Below are positions 29,071-43,490 of a stretch of DNA of 64,000 bases, piece by piece. A program made the position numbers and the translations under genes. Position 1 is the stretch's first letter; each line of letters opens with the position of its first letter. Under the pieces are notes generated by a model. That model made no database searches. It was not told where the DNA came from and saw only the letters and a program-made list of their open reading frames with translations. Source of the DNA: Saccoglossus kowalevskii (Eukaryota > Hemichordata > Enteropneusta > Harrimaniidae). The stretch is from the NCBI RefSeq assembly GCF_000003605.2, contig NW_003155737.1:815500-879499 (forward strand), in the 5' to 3' direction.

Positions 29071-29179
29071 ATGCACGGCAATTTTCGATCGACTCGCCAG
29101 TATATATATATACACGTGAAAAATTAGAACGATATGTTATATATATATACTGGCGAGTCGATCGAGAATTGCCGTGCAT
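29071..29179. repeat. Long hairpin: 42-bp arms, one mismatch, 25-base loop
   Basis: The left arm (29071-29112) starts ATGCACGGCAATTTTCGATC and continues GACTCGCCAG(TA)n. The right arm (29138-29179) is its reverse complement with one difference. It could be a minimal palindromic MITE made almost wholly of its terminal repeats, or the source of a structured RNA. The adjacent (TA)n tract makes the exact ends uncertain. Confidence 0.85.
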
Positions 29180-30984
29180 CTTTTCACAGAAGAGTTCTCG
29201 CGTTCAAGGAAGAATTCATTGTAGTCAGGACTGACGGCCGTTCGGCTTAATTAGCTCCAATGTAGTCTTTACAATTCTTCTGGTGAACATACAGCCATAT
29301 GCCCTTTAGAGTGACGCTGACTAACGAATTCGATTCAACACTTAGAAATGCGCATTTGTAGTGTGGATACATCGAATGTTATTCAAATCATGTGATATGA
29401 AATATTATACCTCTATACATCACTTCCAGTGGTTGAACTGGGGCGCAGAAAAGAATATATCTGCTTCCATAGTGAAATATTGCACATATTGGGATGTCTG
29501 TATAGTTGTGAGGTTAGTATTCCCTATATTTTGGCTTGGGGTCGGGATATCCCCTGTTTCTTGACGGGGAATCTGGTGCTGTAGAATTACGTGAGATGTT
29601 TGTGCAAACGGTTTTTTTTTATTCGTGTGACTACACAGGGGAATACGAAAGGTTCTGTAATGAAACTCCGCAGTTTTCAGTTTCAATATAAAAGAGTAGT
29701 AAAATCAGATTGAGTTAAAAGCTTTAGTCTACCTTTCCGGCTTTCTCACCCGAAAGCCACTGATCAGTATCTAGAAGACACATTATGACTAAAGGCTCGT
29801 CTAAGGTAAATGGAAAATTCGCTGTCTGGAGCATTTGGTAAGATGGACTCAATCGTCATGAGGTTATTCAAGTGAAGTGAATACACACTTGTTTAAAAAA
29901 TATATGTCACGAGATTTCTATATCATTGCAACCAATCGTTAACATGTCGATATCACTGATATTAGCAAGTGGTTTCTAACTGGTTGCAGTAGTTGCTAGA
30001 CTTATTAAATGCTCACTATTGTTCATTGTATACACAGATTCAAACAATTATGAAAAAAAAACATTGAATCGTGACTCACAGTAAACATGTTGTATGGTTA
30101 GGACATGCCTACCTACATGCCAAACATAAGCTTTGTTCTATAGTTTTACGTCAATTTATCGACCACATAAAAGCATTTCAACAAGCTATGTTCTCACCAC
30201 TCATGAAGCGATGAGTGATACCATTGTGAATCATAAATTTATAATAGAAGGACTTTATTTCCGTATTCTTTACTTCTCGGCATCTTAATGGATTTTGTAA
30301 TTCATATATTTGAATGTGACGATTTTAAAAGACATGCCATGCAACTGGCGACAGATGTGAACTATAATACCCATGATGCAAATCGAAGCCGGCACACGAG
30401 AAGAACCTAATGAAATTGACCCATATTCAAAGACTTACATTTCAAGTACTGTGTTTTCTAGACACAAACGACGAAAACAAACATGGCTTATATATACTAA
30501 GTAGACCTCTTCAATGACGTCTGTGCGTTCACTGTGTTTTGCATATTCTGTTTACGCCAATTAAAATTTCTGGCCGGAAGGTTGCGTTGAAATAGACTTG
30601 AATAGAATATTCAACTCCAACCTTTAATAAAATGAAAACAAAGGTTCAATTGAAAATTTGAATTGTGATCTTCGTAGCTGTAACACACGTCAAAGGCACA
30701 CTTGACGACAGTACAATGTGTGCGATTTAAACACTCACCTATGCATCACAAGACATCAAGGTTTATCATTTAAATCATATTTAAAGGAATACATTCCCAC
30801 TGCAGTTATCCCGTTGAATCGAGATGAATTTTCCTAAAGAGTAATTTGCTACGTTACCGTTAGTTTATTTTTGTAAATCGAAACGTCTCTGTGTCCTTGT
30901 GTTAATTTTTAACCGCTATTGTAAATCAAACCTTTCAACTTGGCTAGCCAAGGTATAACGCAAAGTTTCTTACCAGACGAAGTT
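29180..30984. other. Intergenic DNA, nothing recognised
   Basis: Only overlapping short ORFs on both strands (for example 29361-29686). No motif is recognised. Confidence 0.5.
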
Positions 30985-31318
30985 TAATTCATACCGATAT
31001 ATCATGGCTCGGTGACACCCACTGTAACTATTATGACGATATCTTTCGTACTTAATTCATATCGATATACAATGACTCGGTGACACCCACTGTAAATATC
31101 ATGACGATAACTTTCGTACTTAATTCATATCTATATACCGTGGCTTGGTGGCACCCACTGTAAATTTTATGACGATATGTTTCGTATCTAATTTATATCG
31201 ATGAACCATAACTCGTCGGCACCCACTGTAAATGTTATGACGGTATCATGGCTCGGTGGCACCTACTGGAAATGTTATGATAACACCATTTGTACCCAAT
31301 TCATATTGGCTCGGTGCT
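30985..31318. repeat. 68-bp tandem repeat, about 4.5 copies
   Basis: The unit runs TAATTCATACCGATATATCA, then TGGCTCGGTGACACCCACTG, then TAA.TATTATGACGATATCTTTCGTACT. The first three copies are regular; later ones are rearranged and shortened. Confidence 0.85.
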
Positions 31319-34300
31319 TTCACATGGATTGTTTTAATTACCCAATAAATTACATCGAATATCAAGTATTATATAATTGACAAGATAGTATACGAAACTG
31401 TGTCCAGTCGTCTGAATAAGAACATTTCCGCCGTTAATGCTGTGATATATGTCAGCAGAATGATTGGGTTCTATATCGTACGGTAAAATTATTGATTAGC
31501 CCCTGGGAGCATGAACTCGCTGTGACATTTGAAATTGTACTTCCAGCGAATTGATGTCATATCAGTATCAACATTGGTTATTTTATAAGCGGGTTGACAT
31601 TTGGTCGAGTGCAGATTGTTGAATTATCTGTCTAAAATATCAGTTTCGTATACACACATACATACAAACAAATACATCAAACACACAGACGTAACATTAT
31701 AACAAGATATTTGGTCTTCAGAAATGAAGGTGAACAGATCTTACTCTACTCGTGACAACCTGACAAAGTCATAGTAACTATGTTTAGTTGCAGTTTTTGG
31801 AGAGGAAGGGATTTGATATGTTGTCTTCTCTATTGTCTAGGGACTAGAATTAGTCAGACGTTTGTCTAGCGCCCCCTAGGCCATAATCGTAATCTGTCGA
31901 AGAGTAGCGTGACTTCCAGATTACTGCGCCGTCTTACGTTTAGAACGAAAAATATCAAGAAAATTAATGCTTGATATTTTGGGCATTCGACAGATGTTCA
32001 CACTTGTGTGCTAGTGTATGTTTCGCTCTCTAATTGACTGATTGAACTCATAACATGCGATTAAAACAACGATTATTTTCATTGCCAGTAGTTGCTCTTT
32101 TAAGGGAAGCCTGAAGCGTATTCGTGGCTGCGCCGTGTTTGGTTGTTGTGTAGGCAATTATATAGACACGAAGCCTTATCTGACCAACAGTTGGTCTCCG
32201 GCGAACCACGCTCCAGTTGCCTCAGTCGTCTGATCTCACGTTGCTTTAGCTAAGAAAATCATGATATCGTAGGAAAACTGTCAATAAAATGATCTAATTA
32301 ATGTTGTATTTTCCCGTCAATTTGTCTTTGCGGGTTACGATGGGAGTTTGACCACATACAACCAGAAAGAAATATAGATTTGACTTGAACGCCTTTTTTT
32401 TCGTGCACGCTAAACTTGTACAAAATCCTGACAGATTCGATAATAACAAATTATTTTGTATATAGTAATGTGTTTTTCGGTTCGGTTGCGTAAGTAACTA
32501 AGAGGTCTGTTTAAAAATACCGTCTAGTTTAACACAGCACAAAATGAAGCCATACGACTACACTAGCTACAAACTTAAATAAAGAAAAATGGCGGATTTG
32601 ACGGCGTACACGTGGCATTGAAATGTGCAAATGATCTGATCTCTGAATTCATTGTGTGTATATTTGATCCATTGTGAGAGTCATTACAGTATATCAGTAA
32701 CACGACATTTGAATGGGATTCTCACCTGTACATGTATTCAATTATTCTCTCTGTTACGTGATATAAGATGACATGTTACTAATATAGCACACACCTTAGA
32801 ACGTACATTCTCCAACTCTCCAATTAACGTAACCATATATGTATATATACTACCTCGGAGGACGTACACACTGTGGTTTAAACATAGAAATCCTATTCGG
32901 AGAATCACACTTGAAGCCGTATTCGATATCTGATATATAAATGAAAACTGGGATTATTCTGCGGATAAAATATTTCCATACGAGAAAATATAATCACAGA
33001 AATCCAGCCATCGAAAATGTATTTTGTGAGTTCATTTCGATTGCAGAAATTGAATCATAGAAGACTACACATTGCCTAAATATAACTTAATGTACATACG
33101 CAGTAATACATTTTGAAATATATCTCTATTGATGTCAGTTTCACGCATAGTGTCATTGCATGCAATACTACAAATACTATACGAACTTCATGGATAATTA
33201 CTACCATAGGTGCTTTTGATGGAGACCGAAATAGAGACTTCTGTTTCCATGCCTATAAATAAAAACAATTGCAAATCTTCTGTTATATAGTTGACAATCT
33301 CAACGTATCACTGTTAGTATAGATTAGAAATTCAACAGAAAGGTTACGACATGACTTAATTTGATGTTGGGACAAATGCGACATTTAAGTAACACTTTAA
33401 TGCGTGGAAACTATAAATAGGAGTAAAACAAATTGATTTACCACATAGAACGTCACAAGGAAAAGCAACATAAACATAACGTTAACACAAAGTTTGAATG
33501 AAAATGTAATATTAAAAACAGAAAAATAAATTGCGACAAAATCTTATGGCTTGAAATAACCCCCAACATACGATATATTGTCACCATTTCAATAATTAAG
33601 GTAAAATACCAATATCTGAACCTTTTATGTAACTACTGTATAACCTACTCTTATGATAAATGAACAAATATTTAACTCAGACCAATTTCCGTTCAACACA
33701 AATTATTCGTCACCAACAGCTTGCTATCATACATCGTTAATATATTGTTCTAAATCGGTCTTGGAGCGGATGGTTCCTCCATAGAACCACGAGATTGCAC
33801 CAGTGCTTTATGGGAAATGCAATCGGAGGGATTTTTTTTATTATATGCTTTGATCAACACCAAAAAAACAAACAAACAATGTTTGTAGTTCATGTTTTTT
33901 TAGTTCATTCAACAAAAACCCGGTTTTGTTTGTTTCGCCCATGGTCAACAGTAAAAACTGCAAGTGAAAGTAATATTCCGTGTACACAGGCCGTGAAACT
34001 TGACAATGACGTAATCATGCGGAGTACCACGCTATAGCATACTGAAAATAGGCGGCCATCTTACATCTTACCTTGTATACACCCGGAGCCGCTGTATAAA
34101 TGAAGTAAAAAATGCAAATGTGCTTTCGAACGATTTATGAAAAATTCAAAGCTATAGTTACAACAACAAGTGTTACGTAAGCGGCGATTTAGGTTCGTTC
34201 GAAGTGTGTGTATGGAAACCTCCATCGGCGTGGGGAATGCCAAATTTCACGAGTTTACGCTACTATAAGCTTATCTGTAAACGCTTATAGTATTATATAA

Positions 34301-35551
34301 AATGATGATATGATACTTGGAGAATAAACAAAGAAGACACAACGGCGAATAATTATGAAGTAATTGGATACAGATACAAGGTGACACAGAAAGTCGCGAA
34401 TAGTCTATTTGAACAAACATAACTGTATTCCTTATTTTTGTATATTTTTGTAGTTCTGTATTCATTTATTTATTTACTTCAGTAAATAATTTGCATAATT
34501 ATATTGTTCTTTACAATCACTTAGACTTAGCAATCAGTGAAATATGCTGCGCAATTCACAGTACACATGATTACATAAGCTTTCAAATATGAAAACACGT
34601 TTTTTTTTATAATAAATTGCACTGAGCTTCAGCAATCTGTTCTTTTTTTCACCATATTTTCTTTGAGAGTCACATTGAAACTCCATCTAAATGGCGACGT
34701 ATTTATCAGAAGTGAAGTGAAATATTGGTTTTATCGTCAACCTATATTCCAAAACGTTAATCAAAATGTACATTTGATCATTTGCACCAACCACGAGGAG
34801 GCACCATTCGTTATATGTAAACCGTGTATTTGAATAATCATAGTAGGCGTCAATATATAGGTTTAATGCAACAACAGGGCAGTAAATGTGTCAAGTATTA
34901 TCACCATAAACATATGTCACTATCATAAACGACTGACATATAAATCATCAAATGTCAAAATCTGGTAAAAGTGGGGAATAACGGTGTGGGTGGCGGTAGG
35001 GGGCCGTGCTAGACTTGCTGTGTTGTTGTGTGAAATTTACATATATAGAACATATATTGAAACATATAAATATAAATTACATTAATCTACCCGTTTTGAC
35101 AATTTATCACGGGATGCTGATGCATGCATATATATTTTGATGTTCTTTTACAAATGAGTCGGATATTTTGTAGCGCCCTCATGGGCATGGTCGTATCATG
35201 GAAAATGCGGACATACAGCTAGTTTGTATCGGTGTGGCTTGCTGTAGAGTTCTACTCACTATTCTCCGGCGTGTGCAACTGTTTGCCACAGTCTTGTAAA
35301 CATTTATTCAACAGTTATTCGACGTGGTATTTCGTATGGTGTACACTGTAGCAGTGAGACTAACGCCACATAGTTCATGCGCAGTTTTCCAAAGCACGGA
35401 TTGCAGCTGTTGAACCGAATAGACTTGACTGTGACTATTTTACCCGAATCAACTCGATAGCGCAAGCATTGAGAAATTCCTGTACATCCGACTAACTGCG
35501 CCACAACTACAGTAAGAGCTTTTATATACTCTTTCATTTACACTCCCGCAG
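31319..35551. other. Upstream flank of the receptor gene, no recognised feature
   Basis: No coding exon can be supported. The promoter and any non-coding or signal-peptide exon of the receptor should lie here or further upstream, but I cannot place a core promoter with confidence. Confidence 0.4.
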
Positions 35552-35613
35552 ATTGCTTGAGACTGGTACTGATCCAAATTTGTGTACGACACCAATGGAA
35601 CTGAAATTAAATA
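35552..35613 (+). promoter_or_regulatory. Probable 5' UTR of the receptor with overlapping upstream ORF
   Basis: A pyrimidine-rich tract ending in CCCGCAG (AG at 35550-35551) looks like a real 3' splice site. If it is, a non-coding first exon lies further upstream. An ATG at 35595 opens a 10-codon ORF that ends at 35625-35627 and overlaps the receptor ATG at 35614 in a different frame (offset 19). Such an overlapping uORF would normally reduce initiation at the receptor start. This is inferred from sequence only. Confidence 0.4.
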
Positions 35614-35674
35614 ATGTCACCGAATAACGAAGCTGACTGTGTGGCTTTAAATGAAAACTCTGTGGTCGGCGAAG
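35614..35674 (+). CDS. Class B1 GPCR coding exon 1: N-terminus with ectodomain Cys1
   Basis: This exon runs from ATG to a GTAAGA donor and encodes residues 1-20 plus the first base of codon 21 (phase 1). It contributes Cys9, which sits at the usual place of the first hormone-receptor-domain cysteine, about 15 residues before Cys2. An in-frame TAA lies two codons upstream (35608-35610), so translation in this frame must begin at this ATG unless an upstream exon splices inside the exon. The short N-terminus is hydrophilic and shows no signal peptide, although many class B receptors have one. A strong acceptor (pyrimidine tract then CAG, AG at 35550-35551) suggests the exon really begins at 35552 with 5' UTR. 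A 10-codon upstream ORF (35595-35627) overlaps the start in another frame. The choice of start is the least certain part of the model. Confidence 0.65.
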
Positions 35675-38600
35675 GTAAGACTATTTTCCAGCATTATTCA
35701 TCACATCAATTACATCTTTGTTCATTTATGAAACGGCAGTGTAGCTGCATAATAGCAATGCCATGTTCTATTACGTCCTGAATACATACAAACAGAATTA
35801 GACTTTAAGTGATTCTCCCACACAACGAGGATATTTAGGTTTACGGATACAATGAATTCCCATGGTGATCAAATATTACGTGACAGAGATTGTTATTATT
35901 TGAACTGTACATAGCAATTTGCGTGTATACTAATCACCACGATGAATATTGATATATATCTTTTTGTGTGCGTACATGGATCTCATTACTAATTGTTCAA
36001 ACGTTACAACACAACAAAAAGATATAATTAGTCTGCAAGGATTTTCATTTATACGTTAATCGGTTGCCACAGTAGTTGATGCATATGTTTGCGTGGGCAA
36101 TTATCTGTAACATATTTGACATTTAACCTTCTATATCTTATCTTTTTTTATAAGACAAATATTAATTACATACAACATATTCTCTGTATATTTTGAAACT
36201 ACTGTTTCGTTGGATTATAATATTTAAAATGGTTCATTCGTCATAACCGTGGCACTTAATCGATAAGTCCCAATCCTGACCCATTTGTGAGAAGGATTTT
36301 TAAAAGCCATATAACTTTTTTATTATTATATAGATCATTTTATTTATTCATTATATACAAATTTTACGTTTCCAAATACAGCAGCCGAAAGATAATCCTT
36401 GTCATATGTTTTAACTTTGCAATTTATCAAAATTTTACCACCTTGGCAAAACACAAAAACAGAACAATAATACAATTTTCCAAATCATATTATATTAGGC
36501 TGCGATCTTGTTCAATGATTCATTTGTGAGAATATTTAACACACATGATCGACCCCAAATAAAATCATCTGGCATTGCGACTTTAATATATGTAATAGTA
36601 TTAATAATGTACTCGACATAAAACGATTGCCACTTGATTAAAACGATCGTAGAATCGTAAATATAATCCGATATCGCAGTTGCGCCAGCTAGATTGGATG
36701 GATGCACGTGGTGATGATAATTAATTACCCTAAAAACCTGTGTATGAATATCATCATTTTGTGAGTGACCTAATGCCCGACGTGCCAAAGATAAATGATG
36801 TAATCTTCCGACATGTGCATACTGATGTAGATAATATACACAAGATGTTTTCAGTGAAATGCAGGATTACCATCTTATCTTCCAGAAAAAGATCGCTAAT
36901 ACATATATAATATACAGAGTGTTGTATATTGATTACCGGGAGAATCTTTTCTAATTCCACTTGGACAACATGCGGAAATTACTTGAAATGAACATCCATG
37001 AGATCTGAATGATAGTAAATGAGAATATTGTACGTACACATCCACGAACGACACTTCTCTTTGTTCAACTTCTAGTTCTCCTTAACTCGGCTGAAATATA
37101 TTCATTTATTATAATCGAAAGTAATTAACGATACTATAGTAATCAGTGTTGGTTATGTAAGGCAATATAAAGGGCAACAAATTAAGTCATGTCTACTCAG
37201 CTGAAGAAGCGAAACTAATTATAGTGGATATATTGTATATAGGCCAACTAACTCATTATAAAGAGAGAAGTATAAATTGCCTAAATGCCTTTGTATTCTA
37301 TAAAACAATGAGTTTAATATCGTGGATTAGCAAAACAGACAAACGAATTGACAATTATAAAGAGATTAAGCGCGTAAGATGAAATATCTCACATATAGTT
37401 CTTTGACTCAAGAAACAGCATACTTGCAATTACCTTATTGAGAGAACATGTTTTACGCATGAGATTTACAACGATCTACTCTGGATATAATGTTGCCCAT
37501 CTCCAGGGAAAATTCAACTGATTGCCAAGTTGCAGCGTGTCATCACCACACGCATCATTGGCGAACAATTGACTAGAAGTGAGATAGATGAATCGTGATT
37601 GGGACTATGATGTTGTAGGATGGGAGAACGCCTGATTGATTGGCTCAAGGGATAATTTTAGATGTGACATAAACATTAATGATGACTGTTAATAGTTTAT
37701 TGCATTTATTGTAAAGGTTGACTATCTATCCGGTCGCTTGCGCATAATAATTCCGACATATCAATTAGATGTATCTTATTTTCGACAAATACGTTTTATT
37801 ACGTATGTGTCAGATATCTGCATACATAATCCAGAAGAGAAAGTTGCCTACGAATAAAGTGGTTCATTTTCTCATTCTCTGGAGGCCAAACCCTATTTTA
37901 TTAGACTAAGTGCCCATGATAAATGTGTTCAAATGTAATGTGTGGACGAATAATTCATTTTACTTGCCAAATAGCCAATGTACCATGTTCGAGAATCCCT
38001 CATTTCAATTTTATAAACTTTTAAAAATATGACTTTTTATAGGTGTTAGATAATATCATTATATGCTGTGTTTTGAGAATTTCTCTTTTGGTTTAATATT
38101 ACTTGTTCAAACTTTAGACACCCATCGGCTAATGGTTTTGTTTTGTTCAGCGGCCTTGCAAGTTTGATATTAAGATGTTTAACTCGTAAATTTACTATTG
38201 TTGGTCCATGTACAGGCTGTGACAGTCATCATCCCACATATACTCATAATAATGGCTTATTGAAATAAACGTAACTAAATGCCGTTCGTCCATGATCATT
38301 ATCATGACCAGTACATTTGGTGTGTACATATTTTAGTTTAGAATCGCTCTGATCCTTCATTATTTAGGTAATACGATTATAATGTGCAATTTATTTAAAT
38401 GTACCACTATGATACATGACGACACTATGCTTCTAGCTCTCTGTGGGAATCATGCACTACACGACTGCTAAGTGTCTTTTGATATCTAAAGACATGTTCA
38501 CTGTACAAAGTGAAGGATGGGTCATCAATCACTATACTAACGCAACGGTATACAGTTTAGTGTAATAATCCGCATATAAACGTCAAAACTGGTGGTCTAG

Positions 38601-41600
38601 AATCAGTCCTCATTAGGAGAATATTTCTGCCTGACTTGTTTCTGCTGAAAAAATACGTGTTATTGACAAATGTTTTCATCACAAATTCTTTATATGTTAA
38701 CTAATAAATCAAGGAGTTTGTCAAATAAAATAATTTGCTACCCATGTATATTGCTATGTCAACTAAGCTCCGACTGTCATGGTTAATCAAACCAAGGACA
38801 GAAAATAAAACCAGAAACAGTAAATAATCGCTGAATAATAAATAGTCGCTGAAAGGATGAATAATTTGAATGGTGAAATAACTGCATCCTAACCATGCAT
38901 TGAATACCACCCAGTAACGCTGTGCCACATGAGAGTGTTCATTACAATATGTGGTGAATAGCATCGAATCATTTATGATAATGTTGTTCATTACATTCTG
39001 ATAACAAGGAAATCATGAACATCACACGAATACGATAACTCAATCAAGGAAATAAATATACCACTTTTTTTATAATGCGTTTTAAAATTACACCTTCATC
39101 GCCGACCACAAACATTTATTAGCACGCCACAGAAAAGCAATCCTTCCCAATTTATTTTTTAGATTTCGACTTATCTATAAGGTGTGCTAGTGGGTGTACA
39201 TTACATTTTAATTCGAAACTGAGAATCATAATTACATTGTTGATAATACATATATTGGCATATGAATGTAGCATCCCCAATGTCTCATTACGAATACTAA
39301 CACCATCTGTGTTTACATTCGTGTGCTTCAATCCCCAATGTGCTATTATTTTCACTTCCAACGGGTGTGTTAACATACGTACAGAGAAGATTGGTATTGA
39401 TATGAGTATTAGTGTATTCAACCTTCTGTATTCAGACATTATTATTTTATTTATAACATACTGCTAAACCACACAATGCACATTGAAAAACAGACATGAG
39501 AAACCCAACAAAATAGGTTACTGGATGCACATTGACCCGACCAATTGGTGTATTTAACTATTATTTTGCTGATCCTACGGAAAATGACAAATCATCAGTC
39601 ATAGCAAGATGACTTCGAGAGGTGTGGCATTGTTTGCGAGTGTTTATTTTTTATAAATAGTCTTTACATGTATGTATTTCCAGTTGTGAATGCAAATATA
39701 CTTAATTTTAGTATATTGACTGGAATAGGTATATAAAAACAACCAAAATATGTATTGCGTATGTGTATGTGAGGTGCGAAACAGTGTGGGGGAATGGAAT
39801 CAAAACATTGTCTATACAAACAACTGTGAATATATCATTCTTTCGTACATTGATTGTTGACACTAATTCTGTCTCTCGTATGTGTGTGTATATGTGTAAA
39901 TGTACTTTGTCAACACTGAGAGTAATCGATATTTAATACAAGTATAATTTCTTTCTCGTTGTTTTGAAATAGGATTATCAACATGTAAGTAAATTCCTAA
40001 CTTTTTATTTCCTGTGTCACCCTTGAACTCATTAGTGCCTTGTCCAATTAGTTAATCAGGTTGAATCCGATTCCATGAGACTTCCGAAATCTATTTGCAT
40101 TAGACTCTATTTCTTTACGTCACCGACCAAGCTTAACCAAATTATAGCCTGATATGCGGCAATGAAGGCAGGGTATGATGTTATCTGCTCCAACTGACAT
40201 CTCGTTATCTGTGAGAATTGAATGTGTACACTCGCAGAATATTAAACATGTAACTATCATGCAAATTATTTGAATATCAAACGTAACCAACCACTCTTTG
40301 TTGTTATATTAAGAACAACTATTTTATTAACTTACATATCTTTCAAGAGATACATCAGAGTCTGCAATTATAATACTGTGGAAACACTATATTGAATATT
40401 AATATTTGATGATATTACTCTCTATATACACCTGATATGACGTGACCTCCGTTGAGTCGAAAATAACGTGTCTTCTTCCTTTGATTACTTTATCGTCATC
40501 AATAGTCAAGCCACCTAAACTGGAAACAAACCTGGCGGCGGCGTCCAATGACGTGACATATGCGTGACTGGCTTGTTCTACTCCTTCCGGATATTTTAAC
40601 TTTGGAAGTAGATTGATTATAACTCCACGTCAGTCAGAGAGCAAAACAAAACACAACATTAATTAACATACATACATATTAACAGTTGCGTGTGGCTAAT
40701 AGTTGTCGCAAACCTCGAGGGACTTTCAATCACATTGCATTATAATGGTAACAATCAGGCCTCATAATTGAGTTACGTTTATCGGCAATTTGTACACTTA
40801 ACCTCAAAGGCGGTATGTTCATTACGAAATAGGACGTTTCTTATGGGACTCTATTTTGTTTCCTTACGTACTTATGAGTTTATTGCAAAAGTACAGTTGC
40901 CCTCACTGCATGATTGTATACATATCCCATGTTTGGGAAGTGGATCAATCGTATATTATTATATACAAGTATGTTCTGTACAACATTTTATGCGGCATTT
41001 AAAGGTTTGATTAACGGTTATGATTAACGGTTCCTTATAGAAAGTATATTTTGTAGCTCGGTGTTTTCTTGTTTACTAAATTCGGGGGATTTTATGAATT
41101 TTTAAATCAACACAAACAGGTTGGCCAATGAATTACATTCATGTATATCACCGAATAGTGGCGATATTACAATCAAGGCCACAGTATCAAAATAAAACTT
41201 AAATAATTAAAAGTTTGTATGTAGAGAATATGGTCTCATCGAAGCACCTGTTCAATAATAAATGTGTGTATTGCATACAGAAATGGAAATAGTGGGATTA
41301 CGTCCATAGTCCATAGAAGTTTTTATTTACCAGAAGTATCGGTGTTAGAAAACTTGCTCATCAATTCTCAACATTTGCCTGTTTGTGTGCAAACCTTGTT
41401 GCTATCATATCACTTTGAGCTACAGTGTACACCTATTTTTCATGTCATACACACCGGGTTTGTAATGTCTTATGTGTAGAATAATGCTCATAGTTGGTCA
41501 AGTAGTTCATGTAAAGGAATTGTTTTACTGGAAGAACCGAACCCCAGGTACGAGTACAATCATATAATTAACTTGTATATACACATTATGTATCACCAGT

Positions 41601-42989
41601 CCCACCCCGCATAAAATTCTGACCAGTCCCTAACAGATAACTGTTTTATATTTTCGTTGCAGATTGTTGTATCGTTTTCTGAGTTAAGTGACAACATTGC
41701 ACAGGTTTCTGTGTATATTTCATTCTGTACTTTCGTTTAATTCTAGCTTAGCCGACCGTGAACAATTATATAATGTATTCCTATACTGTTCAAGCTTTCT
41801 TCTAATCAATTTATAACAGAAATCATACTCGCTCACTGTGTGTACATTAAACAAACACACACACGAAGAAATTATTGAATTATGCTATCAATTGATATTC
41901 AAATGCAAATTCAATTTCCATTATTTAATATATATAAATTTTCTAAATAAAGAATAGGGTTATTTACGTTTTTTGAATATCCTTTTCCACGCAGGGACGC
42001 GCAAAGCATTTACAAATGCGTTATTATTGACGTGGATATATTTCACATGATGACCCACGATTAAAACATGTGAACCGATATCGCTCATTGAAATAATTCA
42101 CACCTTCTGCACCTATCGATCGGAAGTAAATACAATAAAGCTAGTCAGGTCAGCTACCCAGGGGACCATTGTTGAGCGTAAGGAAAATAGTGATGTTTTT
42201 TCTTCTTCTAAAACTGCATCATTGATGTCAGCGATACGAACTCCGCAGAGAGTTGTGTTCATGTATTTGAGGGTTATTAGGAAAGGAATTAGCGTGTTGC
42301 TCCAACTGGCTGCCTTATACATATCTTGATCACAGCCAGTAATCTATTAGAAGTTAAGACAGGTCGGCGTATCTCTGCCATCAGTGTCAAGGACTTGGTA
42401 ATGGATGGAGCCTTGGAGTAGTTAGGATAACCACCGGAAAGTGTTAGATTTACGGCTAGATTAAAAGACTGAGTGTGGCCGTTTGTATTAGCAGTGATAT
42501 CCATTCTGGTCAAAATGGGTTATCTTTACATGATCGAGTTATGAGATTACCAGAAAATGTTGTTCATCGATAGGAATTGTCGCTTTGGTTCAGTTTTTCA
42601 GGGACGTAGTTGGGTTCTGTTTCAATCTGGCTTTATGTGTAAGTACTACACTTACAAATGGAACTGATATACCAATATGAATTTTAAAATAACATGATAT
42701 AGTATGATATGATGGTTTATTACCCATATTATTCGTAAAAAATACAATTTTGGAATAGGAAAAAAATAAATATATTTTCAGGTAAAAGGAATTTGAAATA
42801 GCTTTAGGAAGTTAATTAAATTCTTTTAAACATAAATAAATATACAATGATATATGGCGCTAAACTAAATAAGTAAATAGAAAAAAATGCAGCCATATAA
42901 TACTTCATGACAATACTGTTTTTACAAAAGTGAAGAATATAATAAATAATCAAAATAAAGTTATGTGGTGTATCTCGCCAATAGTAAAT

Positions 42990-43490
42990 CATTCAGTTTT
43001 TTTTAAGGTTGAATATATGCTTTGGTTGTGATCGTAATGTGACAGGCAGACTCTTCCATAATTTAGTTCTTAAATACGAGATTGAAAATTGGCCTATAGT
43101 TCTATTCACTTTTGGAACAAGTAAGTCACGCCAGTGCCTTTGTCCTGTATTGTGACAGTACTAAATGTACTTAAAGTTGTATGTTTACATATAATGTGAA
43201 AAATTACCATAATATAATAATATCATATACAAAATTACAAATTGAATATGTGCACAATTTAGAGACATCAAGAATTCTAAGTTTTTTGAAAATATGGGCA
43301 GTAAAATCAGAGAACATTTTTGTGCTGTTATAATGCTTTTCAAATTTGTGGGATATGTGTTCCCCCAGACTTCTAATCCATAGGTGATATGGGGTTCAAT
43401 TAGTGTTTTGTATAACAACAGTAAAATATGTTGGGGAGCATAATGTCGTAACTTTGTAACATGAATGTTGCAGATAGAACTATGCAATAT
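42990..43490 (-). pseudogene. 3' remnant of a non-LTR retrotransposon (LINE) reverse transcriptase ORF
   Basis: On the minus strand, 43487-43185 encodes LLLLYKTLIEPHITYGLEVW followed by GNTYPTNLKSIITAQK. This is the wording of the region after the RT palm in Jockey/CR1-type LINE ORF2 proteins (Y..LI.PH..YGLE.WG). Further downstream in other frames come GQRHWRDLLVPKVNRTIGQF and TKLWKSLPVTLR, the usual LINE C-terminal end, then a stop near 43000. The segments are in different frames, so it is frameshifted and dead. It lies antisense in intron 1 of the receptor and does not interrupt an exon. Confidence 0.75.

Noticed and set aside
35304-35537. 77-codon minus ORF just upstream of the receptor
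   Set aside because: No domain, signal peptide or splice support; it lies in the probable upstream flank of the receptor.
42113-42513. Two adjacent overlapping minus ORFs in intron 1
   Set aside because: They looked like a broken gene, but I recognise no family motif and the frames do not join by plausible splice sites.
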